Of a stretch of 64,000 nt of DNA, positions 35,832 to 45,305 are shown in pieces; position 1 is the stretch's first letter, and each line of letters starts with the position of its first letter. Location of the stretch: assembly GCA_903642235.1 (NCBI GenBank), contig CAHJWL010000013.1:36359-100358 (forward strand), given 5' to 3'. The DNA comes from Acidobacteriaceae bacterium. GTDB lineage: Bacteria; Acidobacteriota; Terriglobia; Terriglobales; Acidobacteriaceae. The position numbers and the translations under genes are program-made. Below the pieces are notes generated by a model. It saw nothing but the letters and a program-made list of their open reading frames with translations, made no database searches and was not told where the DNA came from.

Positions 35832-37424
35832 CTAGGCCCAGTAGCTTCGGTCCAGTGTTCGATATTGAATTGCCTCCGCAATATGACGAACGCCGATCTC
35901 CTGCTCCCCTGCCAGATCCGCGACCGTTCGCGCCACCTTCAGGATGCGATCGTGCGCCCGCGCGCTCAGTCCCTGCTGCTGCATGGCACGCTCCAGCATG
36001 CGCTCTGCATCGGAGTTAAGCTCGCAAAACACGCGAATCTGCCGTGAGCTCATCTGCGCGTTCGCAAACACGGACCGCGCCGCTCCCTTCGCGGTGCCCT
36101 TCGTTCGCTCCTCCGCTGCCTCGAACCTTTGCCGCTGCACGCTCCGTGCCCGCACCACGCGTTCGCGGATAGCAGCCGAGCTCTCGCCTGCCTGGCCGCC
36201 GCGCAGCTCCTTGTATTCCACTGCCGGCACCTCAATGTGAATATCAATGCGGTCGAGCAGCGGCCCGCTCACCTTGCTGACATAGCGCTGGATCATGGGC
36301 GGGGTGCACATGCACTCGCGACTCTTATCGTTGAAGTAGCCGCAGGGACACGGATTCATCGCCGCCGCCAGCATAAAGCGCGCCGGAAACTCAAGACTCA
36401 TGGCAGCCCGCGCGATCGTTACCGTGCCATCTTCAAGCGGCTGCCGCAGCACCTCCAGCACGTTCCTCGGAAACTCCGGCAACTCATCGAGAAAGAGCAG
36501 GCCGTTATGCGCCAGGCTCACCTCGCCCGGTCGCGGAACCATGCCACCGCCGATCAGGCCAGCGTCCGAGATGGTGTGGTGAGGCGATCGAAACGGCCTG
36601 TGGCGCACCAGGCCCTGCTCGCGATCGAGCACGCCCGCAACCGAGTGGATCTTTGTCGTCTCAAGCGCCTCGTCAAACTCAAGCGGCGCCAGAATCGATG
36701 GTAGCCGCTTCGCCAGCATGGTCTTGCCTGAGCCCGGCGGTCCAATCATCAGAATGTTGTGTCCGCCCGCAGCCGCGACCTCAAGTGCCCGCTTGGCCAC
36801 ATGCTGCCCGCGCACATCCTTGAAGTCCGGCCCGCTATGTTCCTGCGCCTCCTGCAGATCCGCCGGCTGCCGCTCGAGCGGCTTGGCTGTAATCCCACCC
36901 ATCGAGACGGAGTTGACCAACTCCCGGACCTCCAGCAGATGCCGGACTGGAAAGACTTTGACTCCATCCACCACTGCCGCTTCCCGCGCATTGCTTGCGG
37001 GGATCAGCAGGTTTCGAATCCCTCGCTCCCGCGCCGCCACGGCGATCGGCAACATACCCTGGACCGGTCGCAGCCCGCCGTCGAGACCCAGCTCGCCCAC
37101 CATTAGGAAATCATCCAGCTCCTTGGTATGCAGCGCGCCGTAGGCTCCGAGGATCCCTATGGCGATCGGCAGATCAAAGCCAGACCCCACCTTCTTCAGG
37201 TCCGCCGGCGCCAGATTGATGGTAATGCGCGTGGGCGGCACGTCGAATCCCGAGTTCTTGATCGCCGACCGCACCCGGTCGCGGCTCTCCCGCACCGCCG
37301 CATCCGGCAGCCCAACGGTATTAAAGACCTCCTCCGACGTCTTGACCCCGGAAAAATCCACCTCGACATCGATGATGTTGGCGTCGATCCCGTAGACCGC
37401 CGCGGACTGTGTCTTGAAAAGCAT
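35832..37424 (-). CDS. comM: ComM/YifB-family Mg-chelatase-like AAA+ ATPase
   Basis: 530 residues from the ATG at 37424 ([23 protein letters not shown]). A Lon-substrate-binding-like N-domain covers about 1-190. The AAA+ core has Walker [19 protein letters not shown], Walker [12 protein letters not shown] and the zinc-ligand-like [16 protein letters not shown] stretch. A C-terminal lid follows. In Vibrio ComM is a branch-migration helicase for integrating transformed DNA, which suits dprA in this window. Upstream codons to 37568 show no homology. Confidence 0.93.
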   Translation of the reverse strand: MLFKTQSAAVYGIDANIIDVEVDFSGVKTSEEVFNTVGLPDAAVRESRDRVRSAIKNSGFDVPPTRITINLAPADLKKVGSGFDLPIAIGILGAYGALHTKELDDFLMVGELGLDGGLRPVQGMLPIAVAARERGIRNLLIPASNAREAAVVDGVKVFPVRHLLEVRELVNSVSMGGITAKPLERQPADLQEAQEHSGPDFKDVRGQHVAKRALEVAAAGGHNILMIGPPGSGKTMLAKRLPSILAPLEFDEALETTKIHSVAGVLDREQGLVRHRPFRSPHHTISDAGLIGGGMVPRPGEVSLAHNGLLFLDELPEFPRNVLEVLRQPLEDGTVTIARAAMSLEFPARFMLAAAMNPCPCGYFNDKSRECMCTPPMIQRYVSKVSGPLLDRIDIHIEVPAVEYKELRGGQAGESSAAIRERVVRARSVQRQRFEAAEERTKGTAKGAARSVFANAQMSSRQIRVFCELNSDAERMLERAMQQQGLSARAHDRILKVARTVADLAGEQEIGVRHIAEAIQYRTLDRSYWA

Positions 37425-37636
37425 GGTGTCGTTCGCCCGATTCTGCCTGCATGGCCATAGCAACTTCCGCTTGACTCTAGCCTCATCGGCGGCGCAAAAC
37501 TCTCCCACTGCCGGGGATCTCTGCGCCCGCGCGGGCCATGCCAGCCCTCCACTCGCGTGCGGCGCCAACGCGGAAGTTGCAGATCAGGGTTTGCGTCTGA
37601 CGATGCCTGCTTCGCGCGCACGCCTACAATGAAGCC

Positions 37637-39172
37637 GTGAACACCAGTCTCTTCGAGCTCTTCAAAATCGGCATCGGTCCGTCGAGCTCTCACACAGTGG
37701 GTCCCATGCGAGCCGCCCTTCGCTTCGTACGCGAGCTTGCCGCCGCTGATCAGCTGCAGGGTACAGCCGGCGTCTGCGTTGATCTCTACGGCTCACTCGC
37801 ACTGACCGGACTCGGCCATGGCACCGATCGCGCTATCCTGCTCGGGCTCTCCGGCCAGGCGCCAGACTCCGTCGACCCGGCAGCAATCGACGGCATTCTC
37901 CAAGGCATCCGCAACCGCGGCGAACTTTGTCTCGCCGGCGACTACCCCATTCCCTTTCGCGAGTCCGAGCACCTGCTCTTTCATCGCGACCAGATGGTTC
38001 CGCCGCCCGGCGACATCGCGCACCCGAATGGCCTGCGGCTCTCCGCCTTTAGCAGCACAGGGACACTGTTGCGCGAGCAGGTCTTCTTCTCTGTCGGGGG
38101 CGGCTTCATTGTCCCGGCCGAGGAGTTCCAACCGACGGCGCCCATGGCCGCGAGCTCCCGGGCTGTTCCGCACCCGTTTCGCAGCGCCCGCGAGCTGCTT
38201 GCCGAAGCCGATCGCAACAGACTCTCCGTGGCTGAACTGGTGATGGCCAACGAAGTGGCTCTGCTGCAGGCAGAGCGCACCGCCGGTGTCACACTCATTC
38301 ATCGTCCCTGTGCCTCGGGAGAGTCTGCCGGCTCCACTCCGGCACAGCAGATCGAGTGCAGCGTTATTACACTCTTTGAAGTCATGCGCCAGTCGGCGGA
38401 ACGAGGCATTGCGACCGAAGGCATTCTGCCCGGCGGTCTCAATGTGCTGCGGCGAGCCCATCGTCTCGCCGGCCGTCTCGGTGAAAAGGCCTCGAAGGAT
38501 CCTCTCGCTCCAATGGACTGGGTGACGGTTTACGCCATGGCGGTCAATGAAGAGAACGCCGCCGGCGGCCGGGTCGTGACCGCGCCCACCAACGGCGCGG
38601 CCGGCGTCATCCCCGCTATCGCGCTCTATATCCTGCACCACCTCGGGGTCGACGAACTCTCCCGCAGACGGTTCGAGCGTCCGGCAGCACCCGGCGAGGT
38701 GCTCGCGCCCTTGAGCCTGTCGCCGATGCATCGCGCCGCGTTGCTGCGCTTCTTTCTCACCGCCGCTGCCATCGGCATTCTCTACAAGGAAAACGCCAGC
38801 ATATCGGGCGCGGAGGTCGGTTGCCAGGGAGAGGTCGGTGTCGCCTGCTCCATGGCCGCCGGCGGCCTGGTCGCCGCACTCGGCGGCTCGAACGCGCAGA
38901 TCGAGCACGCCGCCGAGATCGGCATGGAACACAACCTCGGCATGACCTGCGACCCGATCGGCGGCCTTGTCCAGATCCCCTGCATCGAGCGCAACGGCAT
39001 GGGTGCCGTCAAAGCTATCAACGCCGCCCGCCTCGCCCTCGCCGATACCGACACCCACAAGCTCTCTCTCGACCAGGTCATCGAGACCATGTACCGCACC
39101 GGCCTCGACATGCAGTCGCGGTATAAGGAAACCAGCCTCGGCGGTCTCGCCCTCAACATCATCGAGTGCTGA
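37637..39172 (+). CDS. sdaA: L-serine ammonia-lyase, iron-sulfur type
   Basis: 511 residues, GTG start. It deaminates serine to pyruvate. A single chain carries the beta region ([31 protein letters not shown]) followed by the alpha region ([15 protein letters not shown]). Cluster cysteines lie in [16 protein letters not shown] and [15 protein letters not shown]. The length is above the E. coli enzyme (about 455) because of extra residues near 95-115 and 345-365. It stands alone between comM and the PEP-CTERM gene. Confidence 0.95.
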   Translation: MNTSLFELFKIGIGPSSSHTVGPMRAALRFVRELAAADQLQGTAGVCVDLYGSLALTGLGHGTDRAILLGLSGQAPDSVDPAAIDGILQGIRNRGELCLAGDYPIPFRESEHLLFHRDQMVPPPGDIAHPNGLRLSAFSSTGTLLREQVFFSVGGGFIVPAEEFQPTAPMAASSRAVPHPFRSARELLAEADRNRLSVAELVMANEVALLQAERTAGVTLIHRPCASGESAGSTPAQQIECSVITLFEVMRQSAERGIATEGILPGGLNVLRRAHRLAGRLGEKASKDPLAPMDWVTVYAMAVNEENAAGGRVVTAPTNGAAGVIPAIALYILHHLGVDELSRRRFERPAAPGEVLAPLSLSPMHRAALLRFFLTAAAIGILYKENASISGAEVGCQGEVGVACSMAAGGLVAALGGSNAQIEHAAEIGMEHNLGMTCDPIGGLVQIPCIERNGMGAVKAINAARLALADTDTHKLSLDQVIETMYRTGLDMQSRYKETSLGGLALNIIEC

Positions 39173-39339
39173 GCAGTCGCGCCCCTTGGCTGGTCGCCGG
39201 CAAAACCTCCGCGCAATGTGCTGACTCCTCTCCAGAATCTTGCAGACCGCTCTCAACTTCTCCAGCAAACGGCCGATCCTCCATACCATCTCGCCCTCGT
39301 GCGCAGCTTACGGCGGGAATCTTGATCGGAGCCTCAACA

Positions 39340-40017
39340 GTGACCCTTCTTCGAACGATCTTTGGCATCGCCTCACTCGCGATCATCCTCGTAGTGCCGT
39401 ACGCCTATGGCACCACCATCACCTTCTACAACACTGGCGAAGCGGCGGACGGATCTGCCCTTGCCGCGGGTGCGAACGACTCCCATTACTCGCTGGTCTC
39501 CAATCCATCCGGCAGCACCGAAACTGCAGTCGCCACCCAGCGTAACGTCGCCTGGATGGCCTCGTCGGCCGGCTCAGGTTGGATCAGCCCGGGCGCCAGC
39601 GGAAACACCAGTTGGGCCAGCGGCTCCTATACGTACGAGACCTCTATCGACCTCACCGGCTACAACGCATCTACAGCAATTCTCACCGGGACCATCGCCG
39701 CCGACGACAGCGTCGCGATCTATCTGAACCACAGCGCAACGGCTGCATTCCCCATGAACGCCGGCTTCTCCTCCGCCACGGGCTTCTCCATCAGCGGCTT
39801 TCGGAGCCACGTCAACGTCATCGATTTTGTGGTCGTCAATCAGGCGGGACCAACAGGTCTACTGGTCAACGCGACGCTCACTGCGCAGCCTCTCACGATT
39901 GCGGCCCCCGAGCCCTCTACCTTCGTTCTGGTTGCCAGCGGAGGTCTCGTCACCGTCACAGGCGTGCGACGAAGGCAGAACGCCCCTCGCCGCCTTCAGG
40001 GGGCAACCTCTCCCTGA
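39340..40017 (+). CDS. PEP-CTERM sorting-domain protein
   Basis: 225 residues from the GTG at 39340 (GGAG eight bases ahead), giving a signal peptide TLLRTIFGIASLAIILVV. The mature part is Ser/Thr/Gly/Ala-rich with repeated Asn and Tyr and no enzyme motif. The C-terminus is a PEP-CTERM tag: PEPSTFVLVASGGLV, a membrane span, then an RRRQ basic tail. Such proteins are processed by exosortase and are usually exopolysaccharide- or biofilm-linked. No exosortase gene is in the window. Confidence 0.87.
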   Translation: MTLLRTIFGIASLAIILVVPYAYGTTITFYNTGEAADGSALAAGANDSHYSLVSNPSGSTETAVATQRNVAWMASSAGSGWISPGASGNTSWASGSYTYETSIDLTGYNASTAILTGTIAADDSVAIYLNHSATAAFPMNAGFSSATGFSISGFRSHVNVIDFVVVNQAGPTGLLVNATLTAQPLTIAAPEPSTFVLVASGGLVTVTGVRRRQNAPRRLQGATSP

Positions 40018-40175
40018 CAACACCCTCACAGGATGCGGTTCGGATGCTACCGTAACTTGCCGAAAGAGAGGCTACCGCGAAAAGCGAAGCAGGCGTTGGT
40101 CTCGCCAGCCTCGCACCAACCTTCCCCTCCAAAGGCCTAAAATAAAGCCGCGCAGCAGCAAAGTGCCGCATCCTC

Positions 40176-41738
40176 ATGACCACCATCCCTCAAGCCGACC
40201 TCATCCAGTCCATCGCCGACGCCCTCCAGTACATCTCCTACTTTCACCCCGAGGACTACATCACCAATCTCGCCCGCGCCTACGAGCTCGAGCAATCCCC
40301 CGCCGCCAAAGACGCCATTAAGCAGATTCTCGTTAACTCCCGCATGTGCGCCGAGGGCCGTCGTCCCATCTGCCAGGACACCGGCATCGTCACCATCTTC
40401 CTCAAACTCGGCATGGACGCCCGTCTCACCGGCCCCGACGGCAATCCGCCCACCCAGTCCCTGCAGGAGATCTGCGACGAAGGCGTCCGCCGCGCCTGGC
40501 TCGATCCTGACAACAAACTCCGCGGCTCCATCCTTCGCGACCCCGCCTTCTCCCGCAAGAACACCGGCGACAACACCCCCTGCGTCGTCGAAGTCACCCT
40601 CGTTCCCGGCACTACCCTCGATGTCACTGTCGCGGCCAAGGGCGGCGGATCTGAAGCCAAATCCAAGTTCGTCATGCTTAATCCCTCAGACTCCGTCGTC
40701 GATTGGGTCTTGAAGACCATCCCCGCTATGGGCGCCGGCTGGTGCCCGCCGGGCATGCTTGGCATCGGCATCGGCGGCACCGCCGAAAAAGCCATGCTGC
40801 TCGCCAAGCAGTCCCTCATGGATCCCATCGACATGCAGGAGCTCAAAGCCCGCGTAGCCCAGGGAGCGATCCCGTCCAACATCGAGAAGCTCCGCATCGA
40901 GCTCTTCGACAAGGTCAACGCCCTCGGCATCGGCGCGCAGGGCCTTGGCGGCCTCACCACCGTCCTCGACGTCAAGATTCTCGACTTCCCCACCCACGCC
41001 GCCAACCTTCCTGTGGCGATGATCCCCAACTGCGCGGCCACCCGCCATGCCCACTTTGTCCTCGATGGCCGCGGCTCCGTTACCCTTCTACCACCATCAC
41101 TGGATCTCTGGCCCAGACTCGAGTACCACGTCGACAGCGCCCGCCGTGTAGATCTCGCCACCGTCACCCGCGCCGACATCGCCACCTGGAAGCCCGGTGA
41201 GATCGTTCTGCTCTCGGGCAAACTTCTAACCGGCCGCGACGCCGCCCACAAACGCATGACCGATATGCTCTCCCGCGGCGAGCACCTCCCCGTCGACTTT
41301 CACGGCCGCTTCATCTACTACGTCGGCCCGGTCGAGGCGGTGCGCGACGAAGCCGTCGGTCCCGCCGGTCCCACCACCGCTACCCGCATGGACAAGTTCA
41401 CCCGCCAGATGCTCGCCGAGACCGGTCTCCTTGGCATGATCGGTAAGGCCGAGCGCGGCCTCATCGCCATCGACGCCATCCGCGACTTCGGCGCTGTCTA
41501 CCTCATGGCTGTCGGCGGTGCGGCCTACCTCGTCTCAAAGGCCATCCGCCACTCGCAACTCCTCGCCTTCGAGGATCTCGGCATGGAAGCCATCTACGAG
41601 TTCGAGGTCGTCGACATGCCCGTCACCGTAGCCGTCTCGGCCGACGGCACCAGCGTTCACGAAACCGGCCCCGCTTACTGGCGCCAGCACATCGCCGAGA
41701 CCATGGCCCTCGGCAACACTCCCATTCTCGGTCAGTAG
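40176..41738 (+). CDS. fumA: Fumarate hydratase, class I (Fe-S)
   Basis: 520 residues. A TCA-cycle enzyme that interconverts fumarate and malate with a 4Fe-4S cluster. Markers are SRMCAEGRRPICQDTGI, DNTPCVVEVTLVPG, GGSEAKSKFVML, the later MIPNCAATRHAHF and the C-terminal beta domain with GEIVLLSGKLLTGRDAAHKRM. The single-chain fusion of alpha and beta parts is the usual bacterial class I form. A 158-base spacer precedes it. Confidence 0.96.
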   Translation: MTTIPQADLIQSIADALQYISYFHPEDYITNLARAYELEQSPAAKDAIKQILVNSRMCAEGRRPICQDTGIVTIFLKLGMDARLTGPDGNPPTQSLQEICDEGVRRAWLDPDNKLRGSILRDPAFSRKNTGDNTPCVVEVTLVPGTTLDVTVAAKGGGSEAKSKFVMLNPSDSVVDWVLKTIPAMGAGWCPPGMLGIGIGGTAEKAMLLAKQSLMDPIDMQELKARVAQGAIPSNIEKLRIELFDKVNALGIGAQGLGGLTTVLDVKILDFPTHAANLPVAMIPNCAATRHAHFVLDGRGSVTLLPPSLDLWPRLEYHVDSARRVDLATVTRADIATWKPGEIVLLSGKLLTGRDAAHKRMTDMLSRGEHLPVDFHGRFIYYVGPVEAVRDEAVGPAGPTTATRMDKFTRQMLAETGLLGMIGKAERGLIAIDAIRDFGAVYLMAVGGAAYLVSKAIRHSQLLAFEDLGMEAIYEFEVVDMPVTVAVSADGTSVHETGPAYWRQHIAETMALGNTPILGQ

Positions 41739-41792
41739 CGCGTCCACACTGTCCCCGCATAAGGGTCCGCAAACGCGACATTTCGGGACGAA

Positions 41793-42506
41793 TCAGTTCC
41801 GAACGGCCTGGGAGGACGAAGCGCGCGTCGTCCGCATAGAGTGTTCCCACTTCCTTTTCAGGTCTGGCAGGGTGGTGCCATGTGCCTCATTGAGGAAGTC
41901 GGCCCGGACGATCCTGTCTGTTCGGAAGTGTCGAAAGTCCTTGCGCAGCTCACACCAGGCAGCAAGAAGTCGTACGGCATCCGCGTAGCCGAGGATCACC
42001 GGCCATACCACCCGTTCGGTCTCCTGTCCGGCTTCGTCACGGTAGCAGATCCGTAGCTTCCGTCCGGCACGGATCCAGGAGCGGGTCTTCGCAAGATCGA
42101 GCCCGTCCCTGACAGGAAGGTTATTCTCCGGTATGCCGAGGGTAGGCTCGGTAATGAAGGTGCGCAGAGAATGTGGAACCGCGGCAGTGATCTTCGAGAG
42201 CAGATCCCGCGCTGCATTCGCAAGGGCAGCATCGCCTCGCTCGACCACCCACTGCGCCCCGAGAACCGCCGCCTCCAGTTCCTCCGGGGTCAGCATCAAC
42301 GGCGGCATATCGTACCGTCGATCGAGGATGTACCCGACACCTGCCTCCCCGCGGATGGGAACACCTTGGCCTGTCAGATCAGCCACATCACGGTAGACCG
42401 ACCGCACCGAGATGCTCAGCTCTGCCGCAACCGCTTCTGCTGTCACGGGACGGCGAGAGCGCCGAAGGATCTGGATCACTCGAAAGAGTCGGTCGGCTCG
42501 GCGCAT
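41793..42506 (-). CDS. YafY-type HTH/WYL transcriptional regulator
   Basis: 237 residues from the ATG at 42506. The N-terminal winged helix (RADRLFRVIQILRRS, ELSISVRSVYRDVADL) binds DNA. The WYL sensor domain covers about 140-215 (LRICYRDEAGQ, WPVILGYADAVRLLAAWCELRKDFRHFRTDRI), where the family motif W-x-L is partly altered. A dyad 13 bases above its start is a likely operator. The divergent VOC gene is a probable target. Confidence 0.9.
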   Translation of the reverse strand: MRRADRLFRVIQILRRSRRPVTAEAVAAELSISVRSVYRDVADLTGQGVPIRGEAGVGYILDRRYDMPPLMLTPEELEAAVLGAQWVVERGDAALANAARDLLSKITAAVPHSLRTFITEPTLGIPENNLPVRDGLDLAKTRSWIRAGRKLRICYRDEAGQETERVVWPVILGYADAVRLLAAWCELRKDFRHFRTDRIVRADFLNEAHGTTLPDLKRKWEHSMRTTRASSSQAVRN

Positions 42507-42518
42507 CGCAAGACCATG

Positions 42519-42536
42519 CTGACACAACGCTGTCAG
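42519..42536. promoter_or_regulatory. Dyad between the YafY-type regulator and VOC gene
   Basis: CTGACA-N6-TGTCAG, perfectly symmetric 6-base arms. It is 13 bases before the regulator's ATG, with a further CTGTCA at about 42550. Placement in the 82-base divergent spacer suggests an operator for the regulator controlling itself and the VOC gene. Confidence 0.5.
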
Positions 42537-42588
42537 GAGAGCTCAGCTACTGTCATTCAGGTGCTGGACCTCAGCCTAGGAAAACACG

Positions 42589-42990
42589 ATGAACCTGGTT
42601 TCGATGCGCGTCATTACAAACGATGTAGAGCGGCTGGTCAGCTTCTATGAAGGGATCAGCGGGACCTCCGCGACCCGATACACGCCGGACTTTGCTGAAC
42701 TCACAACCCCGAGAGGCACCCTTGCCATCGGCAGCACACGAACCCTCACTGCCTTCGGCGCAGAGGGTGAGTTACAGCCCGAGACCAACCGGAGTGTCAT
42801 CCTCGAGTTTCTGGTGGAGGATGTCGATGCAACCTTCCTGCAGCTGAAGGATCAGGTGCCCGCTTTCCTCCAGGAGCCGACGACGATGCCCTGGGGAAAC
42901 CGCTCCCTGCTCTTTCACGACCCCGACGGCAACCTGATCAACTTCTTTACCCCAGTCACCCCGGAAGCGATCAGGAAGTTCGCACTCTAA
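42589..42990 (+). CDS. VOC-fold (glyoxalase-like) protein
   Basis: 133 residues. The vicinal-oxygen-chelate fold has two beta-alpha-beta-beta-beta units: VSMRVITNDVERLVSFYEGISG with later FLVEDVDATFLQLK and a SLLFHDPDGNLINFF end. The putative ligands are in the usual N-terminal and Glu positions of the second unit. Family members act in antibiotic resistance, dioxygenation or isomerisation. The substrate is unknown. Divergent regulator next door. Confidence 0.85.
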   Translation: MNLVSMRVITNDVERLVSFYEGISGTSATRYTPDFAELTTPRGTLAIGSTRTLTAFGAEGELQPETNRSVILEFLVEDVDATFLQLKDQVPAFLQEPTTMPWGNRSLLFHDPDGNLINFFTPVTPEAIRKFAL

Positions 42991-43132
42991 GGCCGCGAGG
43001 CCATGCAAATGTCGGGAGGAAACTACAGAAAGTCTCCCTGTTCATCAGAAGAGCCACGCGGAATAATGACGACTCTCAATCACTCCCCGCAAGTCTGCCG
43101 CCCGACCCCGCACGATCTCGCCGTCACAGCCT

Positions 43133-43744
43133 CTACCGCGTCGGATCGATCAGCTTGATCCCTGACGCGGGGTCCGGCTTTTTCTGAAGCGGCAGTGTAT
43201 CCGCCGTCAGGAACACCTCGAGCGTCGGCTCCACCACTAGCGCAAAAACATGTCCGCCCATCGTGCTTCCATCACGCCCGCCGAGCACGGCATGCATGTG
43301 CACGATCGGCTTGCCCTGCGACACGGCGATGTCGCCAGTCAGAGACAGCACCTCATGCTGAGTGGCCACCGGAATAGCGCGGTACTGCTTCAGCCCGAGA
43401 TCAAGCCACGCCAGGGTCGCGCCGCTGACCGCGCCGATCCTGGTAAAATGTGCGTCCTGAATGTTGTTTGCGATGGCAAAGTCCGTGAGCCCGCTCAGAG
43501 CCTCATCTCCCTGATGAAAGACGAGGACATACACCGCTTCGCCTGGAACAGACCGAATCTGCCGGACTTCCATCCGCGGTGCCTTTCCAACCGGCACGGG
43601 GCGCGCTGGAGCGATCAGGGCCTCACGCCCCTGCTGCACTTCCGCTGCTTGCTGCGCTCGCGCGGGCACACAGGGGAGGTTCTGCAGGCAAAGAACGGTG
43701 AGCAGCGTGCATGCGAGTGTCGGAGAGAGAGGACGAAGTCTCAT
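43133..43744 (-). CDS. Exported PPC-domain (DUF296) protein
   Basis: 203 residues with a signal peptide (TLACTLLTVLCLQNLPCVPARAQ, cleavage near ARA-QQ). The PPC/DUF296 fold has GEAVYVLVFHQGDEALSGLTDFA, HFTRIGAVSGATLAW, SLTGDIAVSQGKPIVHMHAVLGGRDGSTMGGHVF. Most PPC proteins are cytoplasmic or AT-hook-linked; the GKPIVHMHAVLG His pair suggests metal binding. Export is unusual. Role unknown. Confidence 0.85.
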   Translation of the reverse strand: MRLRPLSPTLACTLLTVLCLQNLPCVPARAQQAAEVQQGREALIAPARPVPVGKAPRMEVRQIRSVPGEAVYVLVFHQGDEALSGLTDFAIANNIQDAHFTRIGAVSGATLAWLDLGLKQYRAIPVATQHEVLSLTGDIAVSQGKPIVHMHAVLGGRDGSTMGGHVFALVVEPTLEVFLTADTLPLQKKPDPASGIKLIDPTR

Positions 43745-43901
43745 AGATCAACAGCCTACTCGCAGCCTCGCGTAGGAAGACATAACCGCCTCTAAAGTGT
43801 CGAGGGAAAGGCAAGCTGCGCCGGGCAGCCGATCGCGTCAACGAGCTTGCTGATATTTCTTGTGCACAGCAGCCTTCTCCCAAGAACGGGAGAGCAGGGC
43901 T

Positions 43902-44084
43902 TCAGACGAGTTCAGTAGTTCTGACGGAGGCATCATCCTCGGCGTCGGGTTCTGAGAGACGGCGTCGCCGTAAGCGCACGAAACGGCTGCAGGGTGGGCA
44001 GATCGCTTCAAGCAGCGGTACCCAGAGAAACATGCCTCCGAGAAGACCAAACGATAGAAGAACAGCCACGACTTTCTCTGACAT
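43902..44084 (-). CDS. Small membrane protein, unknown
   Basis: 60 residues. The start at 44084 has GAGGTG five bases upstream. A single hydrophobic segment (VVAVLLSFGLLGGMFLWVPLL) is followed by CPPC, then a basic stretch RLRRRRL and an acidic end. This fits an inner-membrane anchor with a cytoplasmic tail. No homology is recognised. A longer reading to 44137 shifts into another frame and is less convincing. Coding status is probable, not certain. Confidence 0.55.
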   Translation of the reverse strand: MSEKVVAVLLSFGLLGGMFLWVPLLEAICPPCSRFVRLRRRRLSEPDAEDDASVRTTELV

Positions 44085-44263
44085 ATTGCACCTCGACCAG
44101 GCTTCCGAAAGAAACCTGCATCTTCAAATGCGCGCAAGCGCCTTTAAACGGGCCAAAGAAGAGAGAAATGCGGCTAGGTACGGCTGATAGGCAAAGATGT
44201 CTCTGCTTGAGCAGGAAAGCTCGTAAGGTATAAAGCGACAGGCCCGGAACAGGTGAGTCAGTC

Positions 44264-45223
44264 TCAGGAGCGGCGAACCAGGTGCGGAAAGATCGAACCC
44301 GGCAACGGGTGAGGTTGAGCCAGGATGGTTTTCACATAGTACGCGAGAGTTCTGTCAGCGCGCGGAACATCGCGTGCCAGCTCGCGAAACAGCTTCTTTG
44401 AGCCGGATCGAAAGGCGAGGTCGGCGGCACCGATCGTCCGCTCACCGATCGTCCTCTCAATCGCAGCCGCGTGCAGCCGGCCCATGACATGGTGATCCCG
44501 TGCAAAGCGCAGAATCTTGATATCACTCACCATGCTGCGCAGCTGCCCTGCCGAAAAGTTCCCTTCATGCTTCCGGATTCCAACCAGGGGCTGCTTTTGG
44601 AACACAGCTCCCGGGTGTTCATTGCAGCGCAGCGCAAACTCGAAGTCCTCCGTCGGCAGACGCGAGACACGCGGGTCAAAACCGCCGATCTCTTCGAGAA
44701 AACTCCGTTCTATAACGGTCGCCGAGGGCCAGACCGGCGTCCACCGCAGCAGCTTGGGATACAGAGGCTCCGCGGGCTGCTCGAAGAATCCTTCGGGCGC
44801 CATGCTGAATCGGTCCTCTGCGGCCCATGTGTCTCCGCGCACCAGACTCCAATTGCTGAAGGCATAGCGGCTATCCGGTTTGAGGGCTGCGGCCATGGTC
44901 TCGAGATAGCGCGGCTGCCACAGATCGTCGCTGTCGCAAAAGGCAATCCAGGGTTGGGTTGCCGCCGCGATTCCTGCGTTTCGCGCAGAACCCGGACCCG
45001 CATTGCTTCTGCGCAGGACGCGCACGGGAAAGGCCTCAGCGGCAGCTACGGTTCCATCCTGCGAGCCATCGTCGACCACGATGACCTCAACGGGAGACAG
45101 AGTTTGCGAGAAAATAGATGCAAGCGTCGCGCCGATCAGATCAGCGCGATTGTAGGCGGGCATAACGACACTGACAGGGAAGGAATGCAAGGGACCGACC
45201 TTTCTTCTATAAAGCGAAGGCAC
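44264..45223 (-). CDS. Glycosyltransferase family 2
   Basis: 319 residues, GTG start as called; a TTG at 45190 is an alternative. GT-A fold: VSVVMPAYNRADLIGATLASIF, VIVVDDGSQDGT, GPGSARNAGIAAA and the metal-binding DSDDLWQP. Then LPTEDFEFALRC supplies the catalytic acidic ED. The enzyme transfers a sugar from a nucleotide donor, probably to a cell-surface glycan. No other polysaccharide genes are adjacent. Confidence 0.9.
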   Translation of the reverse strand: MPSLYRRKVGPLHSFPVSVVMPAYNRADLIGATLASIFSQTLSPVEVIVVDDGSQDGTVAAAEAFPVRVLRRSNAGPGSARNAGIAAATQPWIAFCDSDDLWQPRYLETMAAALKPDSRYAFSNWSLVRGDTWAAEDRFSMAPEGFFEQPAEPLYPKLLRWTPVWPSATVIERSFLEEIGGFDPRVSRLPTEDFEFALRCNEHPGAVFQKQPLVGIRKHEGNFSAGQLRSMVSDIKILRFARDHHVMGRLHAAAIERTIGERTIGAADLAFRSGSKKLFRELARDVPRADRTLAYYVKTILAQPHPLPGSIFPHLVRRS

Positions 45224-45305
45224 GCCGAAAACATCGTATGTCCCGCCTGCCGGGGCTGCCTATAGCACGATTGGGGGCAGCCGCTGCCGCTTTCGCTTTC
45301 GCGCT

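Noticed and set aside
37793..39289. 498-codon minus-strand frame opposite sdaA
   Set aside because: The complement encodes all sdaA cluster motifs. This frame has none.
39960..40175. Extra gene between the PEP-CTERM gene and fumA
   Set aside because: Short frames here lack a start signal or family features. The stretch reads as spacer.
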